The position numbers and the translations under genes were made by a program. The notes under the pieces are model-generated. The model was not told the origin of the DNA, searched no databases, and was given only the letters and a program-made list of their open reading frames with translations. Below, piece after piece: positions 14,070-22,941 of a stretch of 29,391 nucleotides of DNA; within the stretch, counting starts at the first letter, position 1; each line of letters starts with the position of its first letter. This stretch comes from Actinomycetes bacterium (GTDB lineage Bacteria; Actinomycetota; Actinomycetes; Mycobacteriales; Micromonosporaceae). The stretch spans positions 1-29,391 of the forward strand of contig JAEYGD010000416.1 of the NCBI GenBank assembly GCA_023402505.1, read 5' to 3'.

Positions 14070-15814
14070 CCACCCTGCTGACGGACCCCGGGTTGACCGC
14101 TCCGCCCGGGGTGGGCGCACCCCGGCGACGCCGGCGGCTCAGCTCGGGGCTCCGGGTACTGGTCGGCGTGTGCGCGGCGGTGGTGGCGCTCGGCGCGGTG
14201 ACTCCGCTCGTGGCGGTGCTGGCCACGGCCTTCGCGCCGGACGCGCTGCCCCGGTACGCGGAGTTCTTCACCTCGTCCGTCGACCTCGGCATCCTGCGCA
14301 ACACGCTGGTGCTCGGCGCGCTCGTCGGTGTCTGCGGCACCGCCCTGGGGTTCCTGTTCGCGTTCGTCCAGGCCCGGCTGGACGTACCGGGTAAGAAGAT
14401 CCTGCACGTCATCGCGCTGATGCCGATCATCAGCCCACCGTTCGCGGTGGCCACCGCCACGGTGGTGCTGTACGGCCGGCGCGGGGTGATCAGCAACGGT
14501 CTGTTCGGGCTGGAGTACGACATCTACGGCCTCGACGGCCTGGTCTTCGTCCTGTCCCTGTCGCTGTTCCCGGTGGCCTACCTGGGTCTGCTCGGCATGA
14601 TGCGGGCCCTGGACCCGGCGCTGGAGGAGGCGGCGATGGACATGGGCGCCAGCCGCTGGCAGATCATGCGTCGGGTGACCCTGCCGCTGCTGGCACCCGG
14701 GCTCGTCGCTCCGTTCCTGCTCCTCTTCGTCGAGGCGATCGCCGACCTGGCCAACCCACTGGTGCTCGGCGGTGACTACACGGTGCTGGCCAGCCGTGCC
14801 TACCTGGCGGTCACCGGTGAGTACGACACGACCAGCGCCGCGGTGTACTGCGTGATCCTGCTCGTGCCGTCGCTGGCCATGTACTTCGGCCAGCGGTGGT
14901 GGCTCAGCCGGAAGGTGCGCACCACCGTCACCGGTCGGCCGTCCGGGTCCATCCACCTGATCACCGGCTGGAGCCGCTGGCCGGTGTACGCGCTGGCGCT
15001 GCTGGCCGCCGCGGTCATCGTCAGCCTCTACGGCACGGTGATCGTCGGCTCGGTGACCCGGGTGTTCGGCGTGGACAACACCCTCACCTGGGACTACCTC
15101 GAAGAGGTGCTGTTCGGGGTGGGCGTGGAGGCGGTCCTGGACACGGTGACCTTCGCGGCCATCGCCACGCCGGTCGCCGGCATCCTCGGCCTGATCATCG
15201 CCTGGCTGGTGGTCCGCCACCTGCGCCGTACCGCTTGGCTGCTCGACCTCGGCGGCACGCTGGGCGTCGCCGTGCCGGGCACGGTGCTCGGCATCGGGTT
15301 CGTGCTCGCCTACCGGCCGGAGCGGTTCCTCGGTGACTACCTGGTGTTCCCCAGCCTGGTGGGTGGCAGCGCCATCGCCGGTGGCGCGATGGCCATCGTC
15401 ATCGCGTACGTCATCCGCAGCATGCCGGCCGGGCAGCGGATCGCGGTGGGCGCCCTGACCCAGCTGCACCCGCAGATCGAGCAGGCGTCAACCGACCTCG
15501 GGGCCAGCCCGGTGCAGACCTTCCGCCGGGTGACCCTGCCGTTGATCAGGCCCGCCCTGCTCACCGGACTCAGCTACAGCTTCGCCCGCAGCATGACCTC
15601 GGTGTCGACGATCGTGCTGCTGGTGACGCCCGAGACGAAGATCATCACGTCGCAGGTGCTCAGCGCCGCCAGCACCGGCCGGTACGGGGTGGCCTTCGCG
15701 TACTGCACCGTGCTGACCGCGCTCGTGCTGGCCGCCTTCGGGCTCATCCGGCTCCTGGTCGGCGGCGGCGTGGCACTGCAACGTACCGCCAAGCCTGAGA
15801 GGCAGAAACGATGA
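14066..15814 (+). CDS. ABC transporter permease with two fused membrane domains
   Basis: A 582-residue integral membrane protein made of two tandem BPD_transp_1 domains, so one polypeptide supplies the whole channel, as in FbpB/SfuB/AfuB-type importers. About twelve membrane spans are visible. The two cytoplasmic coupling (EAA) loops are clear: EEAAMDMGASRWQIMRRVTL (about 187-206) and EQASTDLGASPVQTFRRVTL (about 472-491). A basic N-terminal tail precedes the first span. ATG 14066 overlaps the binding-protein stop, and the TGA overlaps the ATPase start, so the three proteins are made in a fixed ratio. The length is slightly above that of typical family members (about 500-560). Confidence 0.92.
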   Translation: MTTLLTDPGLTAPPGVGAPRRRRRLSSGLRVLVGVCAAVVALGAVTPLVAVLATAFAPDALPRYAEFFTSSVDLGILRNTLVLGALVGVCGTALGFLFAFVQARLDVPGKKILHVIALMPIISPPFAVATATVVLYGRRGVISNGLFGLEYDIYGLDGLVFVLSLSLFPVAYLGLLGMMRALDPALEEAAMDMGASRWQIMRRVTLPLLAPGLVAPFLLLFVEAIADLANPLVLGGDYTVLASRAYLAVTGEYDTTSAAVYCVILLVPSLAMYFGQRWWLSRKVRTTVTGRPSGSIHLITGWSRWPVYALALLAAAVIVSLYGTVIVGSVTRVFGVDNTLTWDYLEEVLFGVGVEAVLDTVTFAAIATPVAGILGLIIAWLVVRHLRRTAWLLDLGGTLGVAVPGTVLGIGFVLAYRPERFLGDYLVFPSLVGGSAIAGGAMAIVIAYVIRSMPAGQRIAVGALTQLHPQIEQASTDLGASPVQTFRRVTLPLIRPALLTGLSYSFARSMTSVSTIVLLVTPETKIITSQVLSAASTGRYGVAFAYCTVLTALVLAAFGLIRLLVGGGVALQRTAKPERQKR

Positions 15815-16944
15815 CCGTCACCGCGCCCACTGCGCTCGAACCCGCCGGGCGTCGTGAGTCGAATACCGGACGCCTGCAACTCGAGTCGCTGACCAAACGC
15901 TTCATGAGCCGTACCGGCACCGTCACCGCCGTGGACAACGTCTCGCTCGACGTCATGCCGGGGGAGTTCATCACCCTGCTGGGCCCGTCCGGCTGCGGCA
16001 AGACCACCACACTGCGCATGGTGGCGGGTTTCGAGGACGCCACCGACGGTCGCATCCTGCTCGACGGCAGGCCCATCGACGACATGCCGCCCCAGCGCCG
16101 GCCGATGGCCATGGTCTTCCAGAGCTACGCCCTGTTCCCGCACATGACCGTCGCGGAGAACATCGCGTACGGCCTGCGGCTTCAACGGCGCACCCGCGCC
16201 GACATCGCCGAGAGCATGCGGATGGCGGTGACCAGCATGAACCTGGTGGGCCTGGAGGACCGCAGCCCGCACGAGCTCTCCGGCGGTCAGCAGCAGCGCG
16301 TCGCGCTGGCCCGGGCGCTGGTGGTGCAGCCGAAGGTACTGCTGTTCGACGAGCCGCTGTCCAACCTGGACGCGAAGCTGCGGGACGCCATGCGGGCCGA
16401 GATCCGGCGTATCCAGAAGATGTTCGGGATCACCAGCATCTACGTCACCCACGACCAGGACGAGGCGATGAGCATGTCCGACCGGATCGTGGTGATGAAC
16501 AAGGGCAAGGTCGAGCAGGCGGCGACGCCAGGCGAGATCTACGCCCGCCCGGCGAGCGTCTTCGTGGCCGACTTCATCGGCCGCGCCAACTTCGTCGAGA
16601 CGGTGCCGGAGAGCGTCGTGGACGGGCGGGCCACCGTGACCGTGCTCGGCCGGCGGCTGAACGTGCCGGCCCATCCGACGGTGTCGGCCGGGTCGATGGC
16701 CGCGTATCTCATGATCCGTCCCGAGACGGTGACGTTGTGCCCGGTGACCGACGGCGGGACCGGCCTGGGCGTGGTGCTGCGCTCGACCTTCCACGGGCCG
16801 AGCATCGACTACGAGGTGGAGACGACCGGCGGCACCATCACGGTGACCGAGTTGGGCACGGACCCCGGCGCTGCCGTGGCCGAGGGCACCAATGTGGACG
16901 TGAGTATCGCCCCGGACCGCACGTACCTGCTTCACCGGGAATAG
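15811..16944 (+). CDS. ABC transporter ATP-binding protein, FbpC/PotA type
   Basis: A 377-residue importer ATPase. Walker A is GPSGCGKTT (58-66, K64), the Q-loop Q104 lies in MVFQSYALFP, the signature LSGGQ is at 156-160, Walker B LLFDEP has D180/E181, and the switch His H214 is in YVTHDQDE. All catalytic residues are intact. A C-terminal TOBE/MOI-like regulatory domain (about 240-377) follows, including FVADFIGRANFVE, typical of the carbohydrate/iron/polyamine class. ATG 15811 overlaps the permease stop. It is the last gene of the importer, followed within 7 bases by a strong hairpin. It energises uptake of the unknown substrate. Confidence 0.93.
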   Translation: MTVTAPTALEPAGRRESNTGRLQLESLTKRFMSRTGTVTAVDNVSLDVMPGEFITLLGPSGCGKTTTLRMVAGFEDATDGRILLDGRPIDDMPPQRRPMAMVFQSYALFPHMTVAENIAYGLRLQRRTRADIAESMRMAVTSMNLVGLEDRSPHELSGGQQQRVALARALVVQPKVLLFDEPLSNLDAKLRDAMRAEIRRIQKMFGITSIYVTHDQDEAMSMSDRIVVMNKGKVEQAATPGEIYARPASVFVADFIGRANFVETVPESVVDGRATVTVLGRRLNVPAHPTVSAGSMAAYLMIRPETVTLCPVTDGGTGLGVVLRSTFHGPSIDYEVETTGGTITVTELGTDPGAAVAEGTNVDVSIAPDRTYLLHRE

Positions 16945-16950
16945 ACCTGG

Positions 16951-16996
16951 TGGCGGCCCACCGTACGACTCCCCCCTAGGCCGCGGTGGGCCGCCA
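16951..16996 (+). terminator. Strong hairpin ending the ABC transporter operon
   Basis: TGGCGGCCCACCG at 16951-16963 pairs perfectly with CGGTGGGCCGCCA at 16984-16996 (13 bp) around a 20-nt loop, starting 7 bases after the ATPase stop. There is no T-tract, which is usual for GC-rich actinomycetes. This is the most stable hairpin I found in the window. Confidence 0.75.
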
Positions 16997-17013
16997 TCAG
17001 CACACCATCTACA

Positions 17014-17057
17014 TAGGACAGATATTCCTACCGGCGGGTGCGGGTGCGCGGTAGGAT
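17014..17057 (+). promoter_or_regulatory. Promoter region with three TAGGA repeats, upstream of the Fn3 operon
   Basis: TAGGA at 17014-17018, TCCTACCG at 17026-17033 and CGGTAGGA at 17049-17056 form two alternative inverted repeats that share the middle arm (5 bp with a 7-base spacer, or 8 bp with a 15-base spacer). The last copy contains TAGGAT (17052-17057), a good -10 hexamer, 37 bases before ATG 17094. No clear -35 is seen. This could be an operator overlapping the promoter, or two competing RNA hairpins if transcription begins earlier. Confidence 0.4.
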
Positions 17058-17093
17058 CCGCCCGGTCACACCTGCACCCGCTGCGGAGGCGAC

Positions 17094-19715
17094 ATGAAGT
17101 TGCGACGGCTGACGAAGGCGTACGGGGCGGGCGCGGGAGTTACCGTGCTGGCCCTCGCGGCCACCGTCTTCGCGATCGGCGCCACCGCACAGCAACCGTC
17201 CGTCGTGGACGGCGCGTCGTGGCTGTGGAGCCGGAACACCGGCGAAGCGACCCAGGTCAACGCCGTCTCCGGCATCGTCGCGCTGCGGCAGCCGATGATC
17301 GACGCGCAGGGCCACCGGGTCCGGATCAGCCAGAGCGACCAGTACGTGGTCCTGCACGACCTCGACACCGGCCGCGCCACCTCCATCGACCTGGCCCGGC
17401 TGGGCTTCTCGGGCTCGCTCGACCTGGGTGTCAAGGAGGAGGCCGCCCTCCTGCTCGACAAGTCGACCGCGGTCCTGGTCGACCGAACCAGGGGCGTCGT
17501 GCGCGCGGTCGACCCCGCGACCCTCCAGGCCACCGGCCCGCAGCTGCGTCTGCCGGCCCCGCTGGTCGGTGGCGAGTTCGACAAGTCAGGACGACTGTGG
17601 TTGAGCGTGCCGAGCCAGGGCACGGCGATCACGCTCCGCGTCGGCGACGGAGAACTCGACGTCGAGCGCACCGAGTCGGTCACCGCCCCGGGCAACGCCC
17701 AGGCGCTCACGGTCCTCGACGACGGCGCGCTCGTCGCGGACCTCAGCGGCACCGACACCATCACCGTCATCGGCCGGCGCGGCAGCCGTCAGATCAAGTC
17801 GCCGGTGCCACTGGCCGGCGCGATCGTCCCACCGCGCACGGTCGGTACGATGGCCGCGATCACGGTGCCGGCCCAACGCAAGATCGTCACGATCGGCGAT
17901 GTGGCCGGTGACGCCCGGGTGGGAACCCTGCCACTGCCCGGAAAGGGCGCGGCGACACAGCCCGCCGTGAGCTTCGCCGACCGCGTCTACGTCCCCGATC
18001 AGTCAGCCGGTGTGGTGCGGGTCTTCGCGGCGGACGGCGACCCCGCCGGGAAGATCGACGTCGGCGAGCCGCAGGCGTCGGTGGAGTTGGAGGTCCGGGA
18101 GGACTTCCTGTTCATCAACTCCCCCGAGGCGGAGTCCGCGGTCATGGTCAACCGGGAGGGTCGCCCCTCCACCGTGCAGAAGTACGACCCGAAGCCGGCC
18201 GTCACGCCGACGCCGGACGCCAGCCCACCGCTCACCCCGCGACCGGTCAACCCGCCGCCGTCCGCGCAACCCCCCGCACCGGTCGAGCCGTCCGCGAGCC
18301 CGGCGCCGACCCGCCCGCGCGTGCCGGTGCAGCCCCAGCGACCCGGGCCGCCGGTTCCGGTCACCGCCCTGGCCGGCGACGGGGAGGTGCGCCTGTCCTG
18401 GGGCCGCGCGAAGCGCGGATCGGCACCGGTACGCACCTACACGATCGCGTGGGACGAGGACGGTGGCGGCCAGGTCCGGGTCGACGGTGACGTCCTCCGC
18501 CGGACGATCACCGGCCTGTCCAACGGCACCACCTACCGGTTCCGGGTCTTCGCCACCAACGCGGTCGGCGCCGGTCCCGCCGCGCTGTCCCAGCCGGTGC
18601 GGCCGCAAGCCACCGTGCCACCGGCCACCCCCGCCGCGCCGACAGCGGTCAGGGAACTGAACACCGCCGGTTTCCCCACCGGCGCGGTCGAGGTGCGCTG
18701 GACGGCGGTGCCGCAGGCCGCCGACTACGTGGTGACGCCGATCAGGGACGGCGAGACCGGCGCCAACCCACCACAGACGGTCTCCGGCACGAGCGCCCGG
18801 TTCCCCGGCCTCACCCCCGGGCCCGCCTACACCTTCACCGTCACCGCCCGCAACGCGGCCGGCCGCGCCTCGGCCGCCGGCCCGCCGAGCGCACCGATCG
18901 AGGTCCACTACGCGCCGGCCGCACCCGGCGGCGTGTCCGGCCAGCAGACCGGCGCGAACGCGTACCTGGTCCGCTGGAACGCGGCGCGCGCCAACGGCGT
19001 CCCGGTCACCTCCTACACCGTGCGCGACAACAGGGGCACCGTGCTGGCCAGGGTCGGTGGCTCCACGCTGAGCGCCACCGTCACGGCGACCGGACTGACC
19101 TCGGTGACGGTGACCGCGGGCAGCGCCGACGGGGACGGCCCGCCCGGCTCCGGCGCGGTCCGGGCCGCCACCGCGCCGCAGGTCACCATCTCGTCGACCA
19201 GCGCCACCTCGAACTCGATCACGGTGCGGTTCGCCGTGGCCGGCGGCGGCGCACCCACCTGCGTCGTCAGCGTGGGGGAGCGCCGCGTCGAGTCCTGCAC
19301 GTCGCCCGTCACGGTACGCGACCTGAACCCGGACACCGCCTACCCGGTGACCGTGGCGGCGGAGAACTTCGCCGGCACCGACACCGCCCGGGCCAACCAG
19401 CGCACCGAGCCGATCACCTACGGCGCCCGGGTCACCTGCACCGACGCGCCGGGCAACCCGGACCCGACGTTCTGCGCCAAGGGCCTGCCCGTCTACTCCG
19501 CCAGCAACGACGACGGCGCCGTACGCAAGCGGGTCACCAGCGGCTCCCGCATCGTCGTCACCTGCAAGGTCCACGGCGAGAACCAGAACGCCGGGCCGTA
19601 CAACGGCAACAAGGAGGGCGACCACTGGGTACGGCTGACCGACGGCGGCTGGATGTCGTGGGTGTGGCTGCGCTTCGACAACGGCGACAACGTGGAAGCG
19701 ATCCAGAACTGTTGA
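17094..19715 (+). CDS. Membrane-anchored protein with beta-propeller-like region, Fn3 domains and SH3-like end
   Basis: An 873-residue cell-surface protein. It has one N-terminal membrane segment (about 11-33), a repetitive beta-rich region (about 40-360) resembling a propeller, a Pro-rich linker (about 366-420), three to four fibronectin type III domains (from about 420, with YRFRVFATNAVGAGP and YTFTVTARNAAGRAS as landmarks) and a C-terminal domain (about 780-873) with SH3-like strands and four Cys. Proteins of this layout precede MoxR/DUF58/transglutaminase genes in actinomycetes. An extracellular binding or scaffold role is inferred. ATG 17094 has GGAG upstream. The stop overlaps the DUF58 start as TTGA, with no MoxR gene between. 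Confidence 0.85.
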   Translation: MKLRRLTKAYGAGAGVTVLALAATVFAIGATAQQPSVVDGASWLWSRNTGEATQVNAVSGIVALRQPMIDAQGHRVRISQSDQYVVLHDLDTGRATSIDLARLGFSGSLDLGVKEEAALLLDKSTAVLVDRTRGVVRAVDPATLQATGPQLRLPAPLVGGEFDKSGRLWLSVPSQGTAITLRVGDGELDVERTESVTAPGNAQALTVLDDGALVADLSGTDTITVIGRRGSRQIKSPVPLAGAIVPPRTVGTMAAITVPAQRKIVTIGDVAGDARVGTLPLPGKGAATQPAVSFADRVYVPDQSAGVVRVFAADGDPAGKIDVGEPQASVELEVREDFLFINSPEAESAVMVNREGRPSTVQKYDPKPAVTPTPDASPPLTPRPVNPPPSAQPPAPVEPSASPAPTRPRVPVQPQRPGPPVPVTALAGDGEVRLSWGRAKRGSAPVRTYTIAWDEDGGGQVRVDGDVLRRTITGLSNGTTYRFRVFATNAVGAGPAALSQPVRPQATVPPATPAAPTAVRELNTAGFPTGAVEVRWTAVPQAADYVVTPIRDGETGANPPQTVSGTSARFPGLTPGPAYTFTVTARNAAGRASAAGPPSAPIEVHYAPAAPGGVSGQQTGANAYLVRWNAARANGVPVTSYTVRDNRGTVLARVGGSTLSATVTATGLTSVTVTAGSADGDGPPGSGAVRAATAPQVTISSTSATSNSITVRFAVAGGGAPTCVVSVGERRVESCTSPVTVRDLNPDTAYPVTVAAENFAGTDTARANQRTEPITYGARVTCTDAPGNPDPTFCAKGLPVYSASNDDGAVRKRVTSGSRIVVTCKVHGENQNAGPYNGNKEGDHWVRLTDGGWMSWVWLRFDNGDNVEAIQNC

Positions 19716-20842
19716 CCCGACCAACCGCACGGGGGATCGGCACCACGCTCGCCAGCGGGCTCCTGGTGCTGGCCGGCCTGCTGGTCGGCTACCGCGAGCT
19801 GTTCATGCTCGGGGCGGCGGGGCTGGGTGCCATGGCGGTCTGCGCGACCTGGTGTCTGGTCCCCCCGTCGATCCTCGTCGACCGGGCCGTCGTGCCCGCA
19901 CGGGTACGGCGCGGCGAACCGGCCGAGTCCGTCGTCGACATCCAGGCCCGGGGCCGTTCCGGCCGGGTCCTGTCGCTGCACGACGGTGTGTGGGACGCCG
20001 ACGGCAGGGCGCACTCACCACCCGTCACCGGCGAGGTCCTCGCCCGTCCCGGGCAACCTGCCCGGGTACGGCTGCGGCTGCCCACCGGCCGCCGAGGTGT
20101 CTTCCGGGTGGGGCCGTTGCAGGTCGGCCGCGACGACCCGCTCGGCCTGTGGTCGGCACGTCGGCCGGTCGGCCCGGCGCACCACCTCGTCGTCTGGCCG
20201 GCCTGGCACGCCCTGCCCGCCTCCGCGATCGGGCGCACCGCGCAGATCGAGGCCGTCCGCGACCGCCGGCACAACGAGAGCAACGACTTCCACACCCTGC
20301 GGGAGTACGTCTCCGGCGACGATCTGCGCCACATCCACTGGCGCACCTCCGCCCGGACCGGCGCCCTCATGGTCCGCCGGCACGAGGGCACCTCCGTCGC
20401 CCGCCTGGTGCTGCTGGTCGACGACCGCGCCTCGTCGTACACCGACTCCGAGAGCTTCGAGGAGGCCGTCGAGGTCGCCGCCTCGGTGCTGGTGTCGTTG
20501 ACGCGGGCCGGACGCCGGCTGGCGGTGTTGAGCGCCGCGGACCCGGGCCGGCCCCCGGTGACCTCGATCGACGCCGGCCTCGACCTGCTCGCCGCCGCCC
20601 GGCTGACCGACCCGGCGGCACCGGACGAGCGAATCCAGGCGCAGCTACGGCTGCACCCGCTGGGCGACGCGCTGCTGGTCGTGACCGGCACCGCCGCAGA
20701 CGTGACGCTGACCGGCCCGCTCGCCTCCCGGTACCACTCGGTGCGGACCCTGCGACTCGGGCCTGGCCCCGCCCCCGACACCACCGGCGTGACCGACGCG
20801 TCGACCGCCGTGGGCATGCTCGCGCGACTGCGGGAGCAGTGA
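19712..20842 (+). CDS. DUF58 domain membrane protein
   Basis: A 376-residue protein. It has two N-terminal membrane segments (about 10-55), an extended beta region, then the DUF58 signature FHTLREYVSGDDLRHIHWRT near residues 190-210 and a von Willebrand A-like fold (VARLVLLVDD...). DUF58 proteins usually act with a MoxR-type AAA ATPase and a transglutaminase-like membrane protein. TTG 19712 overlaps the Fn3 stop (TTGA) and places the N-terminus just before the first membrane segment. The longer frame from 19658 would overlap the Fn3 gene by 58 bases. The stop overlaps the next start (TGATG). The missing MoxR partner is the oddity here. Confidence 0.88.
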   Translation: MTRPTARGIGTTLASGLLVLAGLLVGYRELFMLGAAGLGAMAVCATWCLVPPSILVDRAVVPARVRRGEPAESVVDIQARGRSGRVLSLHDGVWDADGRAHSPPVTGEVLARPGQPARVRLRLPTGRRGVFRVGPLQVGRDDPLGLWSARRPVGPAHHLVVWPAWHALPASAIGRTAQIEAVRDRRHNESNDFHTLREYVSGDDLRHIHWRTSARTGALMVRRHEGTSVARLVLLVDDRASSYTDSESFEEAVEVAASVLVSLTRAGRRLAVLSAADPGRPPVTSIDAGLDLLAAARLTDPAAPDERIQAQLRLHPLGDALLVVTGTAADVTLTGPLASRYHSVRTLRLGPGPAPDTTGVTDASTAVGMLARLREQ

Positions 20843-22911
20843 TGCGCCCGTTCCTGCTCGCGGCGGCGGTCGCCACCGCCGGGGCCGCCGGTGGCGGCCA
20901 GCTCGCCGGCCACTACGTCGGCGACACCGCCCTGTGGGCCGTCGCGTCCGCCGCCGTGGGCTCCGCCGTGGTCGGCCGACTGGCGGCCCGGCACCCGGCC
21001 CTGGCGCTGCCGGCCCACGTGGTGGGTCTGCTCGCGCAGCTGATCACGTTGCAGCGGCTGGTGCCGTCCCCGGACGGCCTGCTCGACGCGCTCCCGCACG
21101 CGGGTGCCCGGCTGCTGACCAGCGCCAGCCCCGTGCCGGCCCAGGTGGACACCCTGGCCCTGCCCGTGATGGCCACCTGGATCGCGGTCGCGGTGAGCGA
21201 CGCGCTGACCCGCGGACGCCGCCCCGGCGCCGCGGTGCTACCGCCCGTCGTCCTCGCCACCGCGATGCTGGTGCTGGCCGGTCCGCGCCGGGACCCCGGC
21301 TATCCGCTGACCGCGCTCCTGATCGCGTCGCTGATCCTCCTGCTCGCCCTGACCCGCACCCCACCCACGACCCACCGGCAGGCCCGGCTGAGCCGGGCGG
21401 GCACGACGCTGCTGCTCGCCACCGCCCTGGCCGCGGCGGCCGGGCTGCTGACGCCGGTGCTGCTCCGCGACGCCACGTCCAGGCCGCCGGACCTGCGGGC
21501 GGTGGTGGTGCCGCCGGTGCGGGCCGCCGACCAGACCCACCCGTTGAGCCTGCTGGGCCGCTGGCAGGCCCACCCGGAGCAGCCGCTGCTCGCTCTCGAC
21601 TCATCCCGCCCGGTGACGCTGCGGTGGGCCGTGCTCCCCGACTTCGACGGAACAGCCTGGCAGCCGGCCGACTCCTACCTGGCCGCCGGCGGTGAGCGGG
21701 TACGCAGGCGGCCGGCGGTCGCGGTGGAACCCCTGCACGCCAGGGTCACCGTGTTGGGGCTGACGGGCGGCTGGCTGCCGGTGCCCGACGGCCTGGACCG
21801 GGTCAGCGGGCTGCCGATCGCCGTCGACGAGAAGTCCGGCGGCGTCGTCGTCCCAGGTGGCCTGCGTGCCGGCCAGTCCTACGAGGTCGAGGCCGCCGTG
21901 CCGGCACCGACGCCCGCGCAGCTCGTCGGCGCGCGGATTCCGGTCACCACCGATCTCGACGCCTACCGGGAGCTACCGCCGGGCAACACCGGCCCGATCT
22001 TCTCCCTGGCCCTGGACGCCGCGGGTGACGGACTGCCGTTCCAGCAGGCGACCGCCCTGGCGAACTGGCTGAAACAGCACCACCGCTACGATCCGCTGGC
22101 CCCGGGCGGCAGCGGCTATCCGAGCCTGGTGCGCTTCCTCACCGCCGCGCCGCAGCTCGGCGGGGGCCGCGGCACCTCGGAGCAGTTCGCCGCCGCGTAC
22201 GCCGTACTGGCCCGCGCGCTGGGCATCCCGGCCCGCGTCGTCGTCGGGTTCGGGCCGAAGGCCGCCGGGGAAGCCTCGACCGTGGCCACCATCACCGCCG
22301 CCGACGCGCGGGCGTGGCCGGAGGTCTACCTGGAGCCGGTCGGCTGGATCCCGATGGACGTCACGGCTCCCCGGGCGTCCGACGACCCCGGTGCGAACGC
22401 GGCACCACCGCCCCCGTCGACCGCGCCGTCGCCGTTGCCGGAACCGGCCGTGCCGGAACTACCGGCACAGCGGGCGCAGGGCGGCGGCGCAACCGGTGCC
22501 GCCTGGCGGCCCCTGGCCACCCTGCCGGTGCTGGCGGCCGGGATCCCCGCGCTGATCCTGGCGCTGCGGGTGCGCCGAAGTCTCCGCCGCCGCGCCGGCC
22601 CCGACGACCTGAGCCGGCTGCGGGGAGCCTGGGCGGAACTGCTCGACGCCGCGCGTCTCGCCGGCATCCGCGTCGAGCCGCACTGGACGGTCGGCGCCAC
22701 GGTCGCCGCGGTCAGCGTGGCCGTACCGGCCGCCACCGCGACGCACCTGGTGACGGCGGTGAACCGGACCCGGTACGCGGCCAGGCCGGACGCCGAGGGC
22801 GCCCGGCTGGCCGTGACCGAGGCCAGGGACCTGGCGTACGGGGTCCGCCGGAGCACGGGCCGGCTGCGCCGCCTGCTCTGGTGGCTCGATCCCCGACCCC
22901 TGTGGTGGTGA
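20842..22911 (+). CDS. TgpA-like transglutaminase-fold membrane protein with a degenerate catalytic triad
   Basis: A 689-residue DUF3488/TgpA-type protein. About six N-terminal membrane segments (to about residue 210) are followed by an extracytoplasmic domain with a transglutaminase core (about 390-510), a Pro-rich linker, one more membrane segment (about 560-575) and a cytoplasmic DUF4129-like tail. The core normally carries Cys-His-Asp. Here GTSEQFAAAYAVLARALGIP has S446 at the Cys position, DARAWPEVY has R490 at the His position, and only D506 (PMDVTAP) remains. It is therefore probably a non-catalytic binding module. ATG 20842 shares TGATG with the DUF58 stop. It is the last gene of the operon. 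Confidence 0.88.
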   Translation: MRPFLLAAAVATAGAAGGGQLAGHYVGDTALWAVASAAVGSAVVGRLAARHPALALPAHVVGLLAQLITLQRLVPSPDGLLDALPHAGARLLTSASPVPAQVDTLALPVMATWIAVAVSDALTRGRRPGAAVLPPVVLATAMLVLAGPRRDPGYPLTALLIASLILLLALTRTPPTTHRQARLSRAGTTLLLATALAAAAGLLTPVLLRDATSRPPDLRAVVVPPVRAADQTHPLSLLGRWQAHPEQPLLALDSSRPVTLRWAVLPDFDGTAWQPADSYLAAGGERVRRRPAVAVEPLHARVTVLGLTGGWLPVPDGLDRVSGLPIAVDEKSGGVVVPGGLRAGQSYEVEAAVPAPTPAQLVGARIPVTTDLDAYRELPPGNTGPIFSLALDAAGDGLPFQQATALANWLKQHHRYDPLAPGGSGYPSLVRFLTAAPQLGGGRGTSEQFAAAYAVLARALGIPARVVVGFGPKAAGEASTVATITAADARAWPEVYLEPVGWIPMDVTAPRASDDPGANAAPPPPSTAPSPLPEPAVPELPAQRAQGGGATGAAWRPLATLPVLAAGIPALILALRVRRSLRRRAGPDDLSRLRGAWAELLDAARLAGIRVEPHWTVGATVAAVSVAVPAATATHLVTAVNRTRYAARPDAEGARLAVTEARDLAYGVRRSTGRLRRLLWWLDPRPLWW

Positions 22912-22920
22912 CGGCGTTCT

Positions 22921-22941
22921 GCCGGGCCCGATCGGCCCGGC
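22921..22941. terminator. Bidirectional terminator between the convergent operons
   Basis: GCCGGGCC at 22921-22928 and GGCCCGGC at 22934-22941 form an 8-bp GC stem with a 5-nt loop. It begins 10 bases after the transglutaminase-like stop and ends on the stop codon of the opposing gene, so it can serve both directions. Confidence 0.6.

Noticed and set aside
18241..18360. Proline-rich repetitive stretch suggesting a DNA tandem repeat
   Set aside because: It encodes the Pro-rich linker of the Fn3 protein; the repeats are imperfect at DNA level and explained by coding.
19852..22911. A 1019-residue form of the transglutaminase-like protein
   Set aside because: The extra 330 codons overlap nearly all of the DUF58 gene in another frame. 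ATG 20842 overlaps the DUF58 stop and begins right at the first membrane segment.
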